NCBI GenBank assembly: GCA_020466095.1
Contig: CM035808.1
Coordinates: 69,956,829 to 70,020,828, forward strand
Direction: 5' to 3'
Source of the DNA: Chlorops oryzae
Lineage: Eukaryota; Arthropoda; Insecta; Diptera; Chloropidae
Length of the DNA stretch: 64,000 nucleotides
Shown: in pieces, positions 54,199 to 63,547 of the stretch
Position numbering within the stretch: position 1 is the stretch's first letter
Layout: every line of letters begins with the position of its first letter
Program-made: the position numbers and the translations under genes
The notes under the pieces: model-generated
Told to the model about the DNA's origin: nothing
The model's database searches: none
The model's input: the letters and a program-made list of their open reading frames with translations, nothing else

Positions 54199-54559
54199 TA
54201 GACAACGACTTTAGTTTTGTGCTGTGAATATCAATGGTCTATAAAGCGAACCCGACACGGTACTGAATTGCTTACTGAATCCTGAAAGGTTAAGGTGCGT
54301 TTGAAGTCTATATTTCGCAGTCAAGGTTTTTTATGTACTGCAACGACAGTTGGAAATTGAACAATTTTAGGGTTTGCTTTGCAAGAGATTAATATCGTAA
54401 ATTTTTTCCGCGATTCTTCAAATCTTTGAAAAACCGTAACCGGAACGAAACGAAACCGAAACCGAATAATTTTTTTCAGAACGAAACCGTAATCGAAACC
54501 ATATTCATTTTATAACCAAAATCATAACCCGAACGTTATTTGTTTCGTTTGCACGCCCT
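54199..54559. other. non-coding interval
   Basis: Contains repeated CGAAACCG-like phrases (54430-54500). No gene recognised. Confidence 0.3.
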
Positions 54560-54830
54560 GATTAAAACATTACCCTTACAAAAATTCTTGCCGTTTTCGT
54601 TCTAGCTTGGATATCTTGTTATACCTTATCTGTACTTCGATTTAGCTTCTCAAACTCGAAATTATTATAAAGCACAAAATTTTCGCGAATGGTGGTCATG
54701 GTCAAATTTTAACCGTTAGAGGGCATTATCTAGTTGCGAAATACTTAATTCAAAATAGTGAAAATCAAATTTTTCCGAAATTCGAGAATGGTGGTGGTCA
54801 TGGTCAAATATTAACTATATTTATATTTCT
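54560..54830 (-). repeat. R1 family repeat without its hairpin
   Basis: Leader from AAAACATTACCC through TTAGCTTCTCAAACTCG, then two tandem units (GCGAATGGTGGTCATGGTCA, AAAATAGTGAAAATCAAA). The hairpin start is missing here. Confidence 0.72.
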
Positions 54831-56232
54831 GACTATATTTACTTAGCTTGAAATTTTGATAATTTGTCAAATTAAAATGAGCATGTCGATTCTTTTTTGA
54901 AGGACTATCAATTTTATCTTTTTGATAACTTTTTGTGTTTACACTATTGACACTATTTCAACAAATTTTTTGAAGATAATTCTCTTCAAAATCAAGAAGT
55001 GAGTTTGATGTAAAAAATTTTGACGCTACACTATTTGACGATTGCTTGAGAGAGATTTTGACAAAATTGTCAAATGTGTAAATGCTCCTTAAGATTGATT
55101 GAAATGAGCAAAATTCGTTCGGAGAAGGACGGTGGAAGGGAAAAGAAATTCTATATGTATGAGCATAAGAATGCTTGTATGTATTTAAAAAGGAATGATT
55201 CAGCTTGTGTACATTCGATGGTACAAATACGTTTTCCGTTGAAGACCCATAAAAAAGTTTTTTTTTAATTTCAATTTTTCTATTGACTTCAACAATTTTT
55301 GCTCTTACATTTAAATTTAATATTTTGGTAATATTCTAAAAAAATCTTAAATTTATTGGACAAATTTTAATATAAAGGCATTTCAAAAAGTCTTCTAAAA
55401 TTATTTCTAATTTAGCCTCAGCTAAAGTGGGTATTTTTACAGCTGAAAATACCAATTTCAGCAGGGGAAAAATGTTAAAGAGATTTAAGAAGACCTTGTG
55501 GATTGTCTAATTGTTAATATCAAAAGTAAAATAACATTAGCATCAGGAAATCAGGAAAAAAAAATTTTTTTCGATTGCTAAAAATTTACATTTCCTAATA
55601 GCAATGCTTGCACCCTATGCCCGCAAAAATATTTAAGTAATTAAAATTAAAATATTAAAAGGGTCGAATTAAAACTAAAAAAACCAGCACATAATGTTAC
55701 AAAAGGTAATCGAAGCGACCAGTCTTCGACTTTTTCGCATTTAGTGCCGCGCAAGTCACCCTACAGCACCATACGGTAGTGACTTTGCATCCGTCAGGTA
55801 GAAACAAGAAAACAACATAAGCGACCGACTCCAAAAACGATTTTTGAATTTTTCAGCGGCCGAAAATTGCAAAGTCACACAACGGCCAAATACAAACGTA
55901 CGTATGTACATTGGCGCACACACAAACTCATATATGCGCATAAGTGCGGCACGCAATCGAAAGAATAACAGCACAGCGCTGAACTGCCGAAAAACTATAA
56001 GACATGAAAACCGGTTCTCAACGCTTAAAGGCGAGAAGTCAGATTTTTGTTTTGATCCCTTCTATCAATTCCTACATTTCGAGTGTCTTTCTTTCCTCGA
56101 TTTCATGCTTTTTGAGTGTTTCATTTGCCAAAGCATAGTGTATCGTCATCTACGTGGTATCATCGAGAACGAGTGAAAAATGGTATTCGCCATAGAGTAC
56201 GTTGGCGGCTCTTTATATATTAATACTTTTTG
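54831..56232. other. right part of two nested elements, non-coding
   Basis: To 55089 it is the right arm of the TAA-duplication element; from 55090 it is the right part of the CAAAGAG element copy 2. The matching frames at 55844-56176 and 36831-37013 (ENRFS ... FQFLHFECLSFLDFML-like) are conserved between copies 1 and 2 but match no protein that I know. Confidence 0.5.
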
Positions 56233-57257
56233 GTCATACTTAGAACATAGAACGATTAAAGTAAGACATAAATCATTTATTACAAAAAGCTTTAAAAAAA
56301 ACGCGGGAGTCCTTCAAGGTAGTGTTGTTGGTCATTTTCTTAATCTTGTATACACAGCAGATATTCCAAATAACGATAGAATATGTATTTCAACATTTGC
56401 TGATGACACAGTGGTACTTAGTCGGCACAAGGACGTCAGTGTCGCAACTTTTTAGCTCCAAGATCACTTGAGCGAAATCCAAAGCTGGCTATCTAAATGG
56501 CGAATCAAAATAAATGAGCTCAAATGTCAACATATTAATTTCACGGTCAATAGAAAAGTTTATCCGGACATTTTCCTTAATAACGTACGCATCCCACAAT
56601 GTGAGGAAGTCACACATCTCGGCATTCAGTTGGACAAAAGACTGACATGGAAATGCCAGCTCTTCGAATATAGAAATCCTGCAAAGAGCACAGTCCAAGA
56701 TCCTAAGGACTATAACAGGAGCTCCTTGGTTTGTTTCGAATGAACGGATCCATAAAGACCTCAACGTAGAACTGGTTAAAACAGAGTTTACCAATATCAA
56801 AGAGAAATACTTAAATAAATTGCGCAGATATATAATATAAATCCACTTGCCCGTAGATTATCGAACACATCGTACTCTTCGAGATTGAAAAGAAATGACC
56901 GACCAGCAATTATAAATCGTTCTATAACGTTCTATAACAGCAGTTTGACTGGCAACCCTGGTCGAGTAAAGTCGAATAAAGTTCGCGCTCCAGTAAAAAA
57001 TCGAAATAATAATTAATTAAAGTTCGTATTTAGTGAAACTAAAGTAAAAATTAGGCAGAAGCCAAAAGGAAAGCGGGATACAAGGTTTCGTCGTGAAATC
57101 GGTGCCTTTCCATCCAAATAGTAAAGCTAAGTATTGCGACAAACAAACATACAGATATATGTGTTTTGGTTTTATATTTTAATCAAATTACAGACACACA
57201 CTATACAAAGACAACTGGTCCCTGCAGCTGTTTACAGCTGACAGGTGTTCCAAACTG

Positions 57258-58856
57258 GTGGTGGAAATACTGGTTTCAATGCCAGTTAATAGATCGCCTC
57301 CAAAGCTAAGCGTGGACACAAACCATCAAATATATGGAAATATCAACAATGTTCCGCAACTTCCTAGTAGGGAAATAAACGAAAGTGGTGACAACCTGGA
57401 CCAGTCTGACAGGCTTCAACCAGGTACAAATCAATTTTCAAGCTTAAAAAGCCATTTCGAAAGGAAAAGGTCGCATTCGGTTAGTGTAATGAATTCATGT
57501 GTAATGAAGGAAAATAGCTGCAACACCACTTCCTCGGGTAAAGCCTTAAAATCTCCTGTAGCCAGTACTTCTAGCGCTACTCCCAAACTTTCTTCGCCCA
57601 ATCAGAGCAAAAATGCAGTTGTTTCTGAAAAAAAACCAAACCAAATTATTCAAAAACAAAATGACCAGCAGGCGGTGCTTATCGGTATGCACCGTTATAT
57701 TAATATAACGAAAAGAAAAAGAAGCCCTTCCGGGAAAAATGACTCTAGGGCCAAGCTTAACAAAACGGAAGTCCCCGCTTCCCAAAAAACATTAACGGGA
57801 AATCGTTTCGCCCCATTGGCTGAAATCTCAAACGAGAATTCAACCGAAAATCAGCCAAAAAAAGAGCTTAAACCGCCTCCACTCTATTTGCGTGAGAGGA
57901 GCTCAAACGCGCTTGTTGCCAAATTGGCCACATTATTAGGAAATATCGATTTCCATGTAGTTCCCTTAACAAAGGGTAATATACATGAAACCAAAATCCA
58001 AACTACCACTGAGGACAGTTTCCGCAGGGTTGTTAAAGAGTTTGAAGGGGCAAATAAAAATTTTTATACATACCAGCTTAAGAGTAGCAAAGGTATAACA
58101 GTTGTGATCAAAGGCATCGAAGCCGAAGTTGACACAAATGATATAAAAAGTGCCCTAGGGGAAAAGGGCTTCCATGCAAGATCGGTCATAAATATATTTA
58201 ATAAAGCGAAAATCCCTCAGCCCATGTTTAAAGTTGATCTTTTGCCTGACAACTTAAAACTTAAGAAAAACGAAACGCATCCAATATATAACTTGCAATT
58301 CCTTTTGCATCGTAAAATAACGGTCGAAGAGCCACACAAGAGAAATGGTCCTATCCAATGTGCCAACTGTCAGGAATTTGGTCACACAAAGTCATATTGC
58401 ACCCTGCGCCCCGTTTGCGTAATATGCGGCGAGCTTCACCATAGTTCGGTCTGTAACAAAAAAACTCAAAATGATCGCAGATTAATTAAATGTAGTAACT
58501 GCCAAGGAAACCATACTGCAAACTACAGAGGTTGCCTAGTTTATCAAGACCTGAAAAAGCGAATTAATATCAAGAAAGAATCAGCTCGCAATCCTTCAAA
58601 AAACATTACTGTCTCTGTACCGCTATCCAATCCAAACCTTAATAACAACCCTGCAACTTCAGGTATTTCGTATGCAAATGTTCTAAAATCTGCAATGAAT
58701 AATAGTTCTCCCTCTAACGCGAATAATAATCTTGAGATTATGATATCGACTCTAACTCAAAGTTTATCACAATTTATGCAAGCAATGCAAAGCTCGCTCG
58801 ATAGAATTGTGCAAATGCAAACACAATTAATGACCGCACTTTTAGCTAAGATATGA
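57258..58856 (+). CDS. Jockey J1 ORF1, gag-like RNA-binding protein, 532 aa
   Basis: The first 190 residues are serine/asparagine-rich and basic. A PRE_C2HC-type segment lies at about 285-355 (GEKGFHARSVINIFNKAKI, FKVDLLPDNLKL). Three zinc knuckles follow: CANCQEFGHTKSYC (368-381), CVICGELHHSSVC (387-399) and CSNCQGNHTANYRGC (412-426). The last 40 residues (MISTLTQSLSQFMQAMQSSL) form a likely coiled coil. In Jockey elements ORF1 coats the transcript and guides it to the nucleus. I chose ATG 57258; M8 is a possible alternative start. It ends inside the ATGA that starts ORF2. Confidence 0.94.
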   Translation: MVEILVSMPVNRSPPKLSVDTNHQIYGNINNVPQLPSREINESGDNLDQSDRLQPGTNQFSSLKSHFERKRSHSVSVMNSCVMKENSCNTTSSGKALKSPVASTSSATPKLSSPNQSKNAVVSEKKPNQIIQKQNDQQAVLIGMHRYINITKRKRSPSGKNDSRAKLNKTEVPASQKTLTGNRFAPLAEISNENSTENQPKKELKPPPLYLRERSSNALVAKLATLLGNIDFHVVPLTKGNIHETKIQTTTEDSFRRVVKEFEGANKNFYTYQLKSSKGITVVIKGIEAEVDTNDIKSALGEKGFHARSVINIFNKAKIPQPMFKVDLLPDNLKLKKNETHPIYNLQFLLHRKITVEEPHKRNGPIQCANCQEFGHTKSYCTLRPVCVICGELHHSSVCNKKTQNDRRLIKCSNCQGNHTANYRGCLVYQDLKKRINIKKESARNPSKNITVSVPLSNPNLNNNPATSGISYANVLKSAMNNSSPSNANNNLEIMISTLTQSLSQFMQAMQSSLDRIVQMQTQLMTALLAKI

Positions 58857-61567
58857 GTGTTCTAAAAATTTGTGCCTGGAATGCGAACGGGTTAACAAAA
58901 CATAAACTAGAGATTCAGAATTTTTTAAATCAAGAGGAAGTTGACGTCATGCTTCTCTCTGAAACTCATTTAACAAATAAAAATTTCTTTTCAATCACCG
59001 GGTATAAATTTTATCAAACCAACCACCCAGATGATAAGGCGCATGGAGGCACGGGAATACTCATTCGTAGAAGAATACAGCATTTCTCTATGGATTCTTA
59101 TAGTTATGAATTTATTCAGGCAACGTCAATCTGCGTCGTATTGCAAGGGAAAAATATCGTACTTTCGGCAATCTACTGCCCGCCGCGCTTTTGTGTTACG
59201 GAAACGCTGTTCTTAGACTTCTTTAAGACTTTGGGTGATAAGTTTCTAGCAGCAGGAGACTATAATGCGAAGCACACTTTCTGGGGCTCCAGAACGTGCA
59301 ATCCCAAGGGTCAACAATTATACAAGGCAATTATCAATAAAAATAATTCTCTTGACTTTGTATCTCCCAGACAGCCAACTTATTGGCCAACAGATCTCCA
59401 AAAAATTCCAGACCTCTTAGATTTCGGTATAACTAAAGGTATTGCAAGAGAGCTAATTTCTGCAAAAACAACTACCGACCTCTCCTCGGATCATTCCCCG
59501 GTTTTATTTGCTTTAAATAAATATCCGGTTGAAGTTGAACGTCCACTCAGCTTAACAAATCCAAGTACAAATTGGCTAAAATACAAAAAATACATAAGTG
59601 CGCATATTCATACGAATTATAAAATTGAATGCCATGAGCATATTGACGACGCCGTAACTGTGTTTAATTCGTATCTAGGATCAGCAGCGCAAAATGCGAC
59701 TCCTCGTTTTGAATATAGCTCAAATAGGACTTTCTCAAATAGGGAAATCGAAAAACTCGTCGCAGAAAAACGAAGGCTCAGACGCGAATGGCAACGGTCC
59801 CGGTCTCCGTTGGCCAAAAACAAACTAAAAGAAGTAGAAAAAAAGCTTAGAATAGCTCTAAATAGGGAAAAAGAATCTAAAGCTCGCAACTTTGTCGAAA
59901 ATCTTACGCCTGTAGGCTCAAATCGTAGCTCCTTGTGGTTGGCAAGCCGTTTTCTTAAGACTCCTGTGCAGAGTGAAACACCTGTTCGGTGTCCCAACAG
60001 TGGTTGGGCGCGCTCAGACGAAGAGAAGGCTACAGCTTTTGCTTTGCACCTTAATAAAGTATTCCAACCGAATCCGAGTAATTCTGAGTATACTCTTCCG
60101 AACGAATCCGAAAATACACGCAGAATTTCCGTCCAAATTAGTTCAAGTGAAATTTCGGGTATCATAAAAAATGAACTTGTGTCAAAAAAAGCCCCGGGAC
60201 ATGATCTTGTCACTCCAAAAATGTTAAAAAATATCCCATCTGTAGCAGTACAGTTTTTAACAGTCTTGTTCAATGCAATAATTAAATTCAGTTACTTTCC
60301 AAAAGATTGGAAACGATCGGTCATTAAAATGGTGCCTAAGCCAGGAAAGGACCCTACCCAAACATCCTCTTATAGACCAATTAGCCTTCTCCCTTGCCTC
60401 TCAAAACTATTCGAAAAGGTTCTTTTAGCTAAATTAACACCTTATTTGCAAGAGCAGAATATAATTCCAAAACATCAATTCGGGTTTAGGAAACAGCACG
60501 GTACTATCGAACAGGTAAACCGAATTACCAACGAAATCAGGATTGCCTATGAAAATCGGGAGTATTGCTCTGCAGTATTCATAGATGTGCAGCAAGCATT
60601 CGACAAAGTCTGGCACGATGGATTGTTGTACAAAATCAGAAAACTACTTCCCGTTAATTTTCACGCAATCTTTGAGTCATATTTAAAACATAGAACGTTC
60701 CAAGTAAAACATAACTCGTACATTACAAAAAGTTTTGAAATCAATGCAGGAGTACCCCAAGGGAGTGTTGTTGGGCCTTTTCTTTATCTAGTATACACAG
60801 CAGATATTCCTTATAACGATCGAATCGTGATTTCAACATTTGCTGATGACACAGCGGTCCTTAGTCGGCACAAGGACATTAGTGTTGCAACTTCTACACT
60901 GCAAGATCATCTCAACAAAATACAAAATTGGCTTTCTAAATGGCGTATCAAAATAAATGAGATCAAATGCCAACATATTACTTTCACGCTCAATAGAAAA
61001 GCTTCTCCGGACATTTTTCTCAATAACGTACGCATCCCACAATGCGAAGATATCACATATCTCGGTATTCATTTGGACAAAAGATTGACATGGCGTAAGC
61101 ATATTGAAGCCAAGAGAACCCAAATGAAACTTAAAGCCATAAGCCTGCACTGGTTAATAAATAGCCGTTCTCCTCTAAAACTTGAGTATAAGATCCTCCT
61201 GTACAATCAAGTTATAAAACCAATATGGATGTACGGGTTACAATTGTACGGGAATGCAAGCGCTTCGAATATAGAAATCCTGCAAAGAGCGCAGTCCAAA
61301 ATACTAAGGACTATAACGGGAGCTCCTTGGTTTATCTCAAATGAACGGATTCATAGAGAGTTAAACGTTGAACTGGTCAAAGCTGAGTTCACCAAAATCA
61401 AAGAAAAGTATTTTAATAAATTGCGAACTCATGTAAATCCACTTGCGCGTGGACTGTCGAACATATCGAACTCTTCGAGATTAAAAAGGAATGATCGACC
61501 AGCGATTTCAAATCATTCTTCTACAGCAGGAGCTTTCCATGCACATCCATCAACTCTGCTTCCCTAG
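58853..61567 (+). CDS. Jockey J1 ORF2, endonuclease and reverse transcriptase, 904 aa
   Basis: Residues 1-225 form the APE-type endonuclease: WNANG (9-13), SETHL with E37, GDYNAKH (136-142) and SDHSP (212-216) carry the expected catalytic residues. The reverse transcriptase follows, with RSVIKMVPKPGK, QFGFRKQHGT, FIDVQQAFDKVWHDG (catalytic D578), GVPQGSVVGPFLY and FADDTAVLS (663-671). There is no RNase H domain, as usual for the Jockey clade. The protein nicks target DNA and copies its RNA by target-primed reverse transcription. The start ATG overlaps the ORF1 stop (ATGA), suggesting termination-reinitiation. No interruption is seen. Confidence 0.97.
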   Translation: MSVLKICAWNANGLTKHKLEIQNFLNQEEVDVMLLSETHLTNKNFFSITGYKFYQTNHPDDKAHGGTGILIRRRIQHFSMDSYSYEFIQATSICVVLQGKNIVLSAIYCPPRFCVTETLFLDFFKTLGDKFLAAGDYNAKHTFWGSRTCNPKGQQLYKAIINKNNSLDFVSPRQPTYWPTDLQKIPDLLDFGITKGIARELISAKTTTDLSSDHSPVLFALNKYPVEVERPLSLTNPSTNWLKYKKYISAHIHTNYKIECHEHIDDAVTVFNSYLGSAAQNATPRFEYSSNRTFSNREIEKLVAEKRRLRREWQRSRSPLAKNKLKEVEKKLRIALNREKESKARNFVENLTPVGSNRSSLWLASRFLKTPVQSETPVRCPNSGWARSDEEKATAFALHLNKVFQPNPSNSEYTLPNESENTRRISVQISSSEISGIIKNELVSKKAPGHDLVTPKMLKNIPSVAVQFLTVLFNAIIKFSYFPKDWKRSVIKMVPKPGKDPTQTSSYRPISLLPCLSKLFEKVLLAKLTPYLQEQNIIPKHQFGFRKQHGTIEQVNRITNEIRIAYENREYCSAVFIDVQQAFDKVWHDGLLYKIRKLLPVNFHAIFESYLKHRTFQVKHNSYITKSFEINAGVPQGSVVGPFLYLVYTADIPYNDRIVISTFADDTAVLSRHKDISVATSTLQDHLNKIQNWLSKWRIKINEIKCQHITFTLNRKASPDIFLNNVRIPQCEDITYLGIHLDKRLTWRKHIEAKRTQMKLKAISLHWLINSRSPLKLEYKILLYNQVIKPIWMYGLQLYGNASASNIEILQRAQSKILRTITGAPWFISNERIHRELNVELVKAEFTKIKEKYFNKLRTHVNPLARGLSNISNSSRLKRNDRPAISNHSSTAGAFHAHPSTLLP

Positions 61568-61599
61568 CAGATCGACACGCGTTTCTTGGTGCATTCCAT

Positions 61600-61920
61600 G
61601 CACGTCCGTCAAAACAGCTTATCGGTATCTCGGTGGGTGCTCCTAGTACCCAATGCATTTCTCCATGCAATCCACGCCAAAACAGCTCTTTTAGCTTATC
61701 GGTATCTCGGTGGGTGCTCCTAGTACCCAATGCATTTCTCCATGCAATCCAACGTCAAAACAGCTCTTTTAGCTTATCGGTATCTCGGTGGGTGCTCCTA
61801 GTACCCAATGCATTTCTCCATGCAATCCAACGTCAAAACAGCTCTTTTAGCTTATCGGTATCTCGGTGGGTGCTCCTAGCACCCAATGCATTTCTCCATG
61901 CAATCAACGTCAAAACAGCT
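61600..61920 (+). repeat. 78-bp tandem repeats in the J1 3' UTR
   Basis: About four units: CAGCTCTTTTAGC recurs at 61683, 61761 and 61839, with GGTATCTCGGTGGGTGCTCC and CCCAATGCATTTCTCCATGC in each. The period of 78 keeps a frame open (61633-61953), but this lies after the ORF2 stop and is not taken as a gene. Confidence 0.9.
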
Positions 61921-62170
61921 ACGCGCTTCCTGTATGCATATATGCGGTTGTAACAAATCAGCTCTCCTAGCTGATTAAATCGTTTACCCTAGTGGAAAAC
62001 ACCGGAAATATTTCGCGTGCTCCTTCACACATCAGTTAAGCCTAGTTAACGTTACCTGAGGCCCGCTATTGATAAAAACTTGCGACTCATAAACTTTTCG
62101 AAATTAAGGAAATGCTTTGTGATCTGTAGTTTTGTTAAACTAGGTGTAAGATTTTGAAACTTATTGCTAG

Positions 62171-62189
62171 ACTCCTACTTTGCAGGAGT
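62171..62189 (+). other. 3'-terminal stem-loop of Jockey J1
   Basis: ACTCCT (62171-62176) pairs with AGGAGT (62184-62189), about 25 bases before the poly(A) tail. The same stem exists in J2 (62680-62699) and J3 (about 31450-31468) with different loops. Confidence 0.6.
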
Positions 62190-62240
62190 GATACAATAAA
62201 TAATAAAACGTTTAAAAAAAAAAAAAAAAAATAACAGCAG

Positions 62241-62716
62241 GTGCATTCCATTCACATCCATCAACTCAGCTTCCCTAGCTGATCGTCAACTCGGTGGGTG
62301 CACTCCATGCACCCTTGCAATCCACGCACATCCATCAACTCAGTTTTCCTAGCTGATCGTCAACTCGGTGGGTGCACTCCATGCACCCATGCAATCCACG
62401 TACATCCATCAACTCAGCATTCCTAGCTGATCGTCAACTCGGTGGGTGCACTCTATGCACCCTTGCAATCCACGCACACCCTAGCTGCTTAAAATCGTCG
62501 TTTCCGCAAACAACACCGTCAAGATTACATGTGGTTCTTCACACATCAGCAAAGCCTAGTTTTCGGTATCCGAGGCCCGCAATGAACTAATTACAAAGTC
62601 ATCAACTTTTCAATTAGGAAATGCTTTCTGATTTGTAATTCTGTCAAATTAGGTGTAAGATTTATAAACTAATTGCTAGACTCCTTATCTCAAAGGAGTG
62701 ATCTAATAAATCATAA
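62241..62716 (+). repeat. J2 3' UTR with 74-bp tandem repeats
   Basis: TCAACTCAG-type units start at 62261, 62335 and 62409 (period 74), each with GATCGTCAACTCGGTGGGTG and CACTCCATGCACCC. The downstream part (TCACACATCAG...CCGAGGCCCGCAAT) and the terminal hairpin match J1 and J3. The repeat unit differs from the 78-bp unit of J1, so the two copies belong to different subfamilies. Confidence 0.85.
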
Positions 62717-63063
62717 CAAGGTGTATTTAACAAGGTGTAGGCAATACGGCAACAACTACAACACGAACAAAAACAACATAGAATCGGCATTGTCAAACGA
62801 AACGGGAATGTCAAAATCGGCCTAGTTATACTTGAACAAAAAATTTGAATTTCAAAAATCGGCTTAGTTATAAGTGAACAAAAATTTGAAAAATGTAAAC
62901 AAACAAATTTTGTGAAGTGTTTTTTTGAAATTCGAGTTTCAGAATTAAAAGTAACGTCAGTGAAAAATCGAAGCAAACACTAAAGTTTCGAAAAACTATT
63001 TGTCAAAAATGAATAAGAACAAGCATGAATATCAATTGCATACACCTTTTGAAATACACCTTG
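62717..63063. mobile_element. 347-bp MITE with CAAGGTGTATTT ends, in the 3' end of J2
   Basis: CAAGGTGTATTTAACAAGGTG at the left end against AAATACACCTTG at the right end; AAATCATAA (9 bp, possibly 8) flanks both sides. Same family as 4251-4482. It separates AAATCATAA of the J2 3' end from its continuation AAACGTTTAAAA. Confidence 0.82.
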
Positions 63064-63088
63064 AAATCATAAAACGTTTAAAAAAAAA

Positions 63089-63547
63089 TTTTTTTTATTT
63101 TTAATCCGAATTTTTTGAATTTGAATTATAAATTTTTCATTATTCAGAAATTTTATGTTTCCAATTTGTGATTGCTTTTTATTCAACAATCAAGAATAAA
63201 ATAATTAAAATTGCTGAAAATATTATTACTGCCGATCCCTGCTTCTTCTTATATTATTATTTTCCGATTTTTGTTTTTTGTTGATTTTATTGTTAAAACT
63301 CCGAATTGAGAAATTGTTACGAAAAGTTACAAGGGAGAGGGACGGTTCCCTGTGTATGTTACGTAACACGCTGAAATAAGAATAATACAGGCCTGCAGAA
63401 TTGAAATTTGATTTTCCCCTTTTGAGCTGCAGTGGTGTTTCTATTCGATTTTCGTGTGCTGAAAAATTGAAAAATTTCAAAAAAAATCCATCATGTCAGA
63501 ATTTCGAGAAAATCGCGTAAGAATTTTTTACGACCATTGCATTTTTG
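63089..63547. other. non-coding sequence, partly repeated at 31535-31705
   Basis: 63080-63235 is the inverted counterpart of 31535-31705 (AATCCGAATTTTTT ... GCCGATC). The remainder is unrecognised; a minus-strand frame at 63226-63480 has no clear relatives. Confidence 0.5.

Larger units (their letters stand above)
46167..55089. mobile_element. element with AGGCGCATTTACACATTTGA ends and TAA duplication
   Basis: The left end AGGCGCATTTACACATTTGA and right-end complement AGGAGCATTTACACATTTGA (one mismatch) are flanked by TAA (46164-46166, 55090-55092). Copy 1 of the host element near 35400 shows the uninterrupted site. TTTGACA motifs recur in both arms. It is 8.9 kb only because of the insertions inside (46626-47980, 48557-53969). 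PIF/Harbinger-like by duplication length; no transposase seen. Confidence 0.8.
43601..56232. mobile_element. CAAAGAGTATTAATATA element with 7-bp duplication, copy 2, 12.6 kb with nested inserts
   Basis: The left end CAAAGAGTATTAATATA and right end TATTAATACTTTTTG have GTCATAC duplicated at 43594-43600 and 56233-56239. The interrupted Jockey ORF2 (FESY / LEHRT) proves the insertion. Its own sequence remains at 43601-43779, 45800-46166 and 55090-56232 and matches copy 1 (34865-37070). Two elements are inserted in it: 43780-45799 and 46167-55089. No transposase recognised. Confidence 0.9.
56944..62230 (+). mobile_element. complete Jockey-clade non-LTR retrotransposon J1, 5.3 kb
   Basis: The element starts TTTGACTGGCAACCCTGG and ends in 17 A's at 62214-62230. 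ATAACAGCAG is duplicated at 56934-56943 and 62231-62240, and the host is the end of J2 ORF2. It has a 5' UTR of about 310 bp, ORF1, ORF2 overlapping by ATGA, and a 3' UTR with 78-bp repeats and a terminal hairpin. Both ORFs are uninterrupted. Full length, intact coding, a clean poly(A) tail and a perfect duplication indicate a recent insertion that may still be active. Confidence 0.95.
41256..62277 (+). pseudogene. Jockey J2 ORF2 (endonuclease and reverse transcriptase), five-way split
   Basis: Endonuclease: EEVNVMLLSETHLTNKN, AAGDYNAKHTFWGSR and SPDHSPIVFV (41256-42200, with stops and one deletion). After the solo LTR, 42770-43600 holds KAPGHDLFTPKML, RKQHGTIEQVNR and VFLDVQEAFDKVWH. After the 12.6-kb insertion, 56233-56943 holds NAGVLQGSVVG and the catalytic FADDTVVLSRHKD. 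The end (PAIINRS) is split by J1 from its last codons HSHPSTQLP at 62277. Roughly 85% similar in protein to J1 by eye. Stops, frameshifts and deletions make it inactive. Confidence 0.9.
38113..63088 (+). mobile_element. old Jockey retrotransposon copy J2, near full length, with nested insertions
   Basis: Its 5' end (TTTGGCAACCCTTGCC ... CGCGCTCCA near 38111-38155) resembles the start of the intact copy J1. Its 3' end (AAATCATAAAACGTTTAAAA) is at 63064-63088. Removing the insertions at 39326-40612 (mariner), 42201-42769 (solo LTR), 43601-56232 (7-bp-duplication element), 56944-62230 (J1) and 62717-63063 (MITE) leaves ordered 5' UTR, ORF1, ORF2 and 3' UTR of about 5 kb. ORF2 has lost about 170 bp after LDKRLTW near 56649. 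Confidence 0.9.

Noticed and set aside
54400..54545. CGAAACCG phrases taken as a possible simple satellite
   Set aside because: Only a few irregular copies; too short and irregular to call a satellite.
61633..61953. 106-codon open frame after the Jockey ORF2 stop
   Set aside because: It is produced by the 78-bp tandem repeat (a multiple of three) in the 3' UTR.
61600..62480. CRISPR-like array of regularly spaced repeats
   Set aside because: Units are head-to-tail tandem repeats of 74 and 78 bp without unique spacers, in a eukaryotic retrotransposon UTR.
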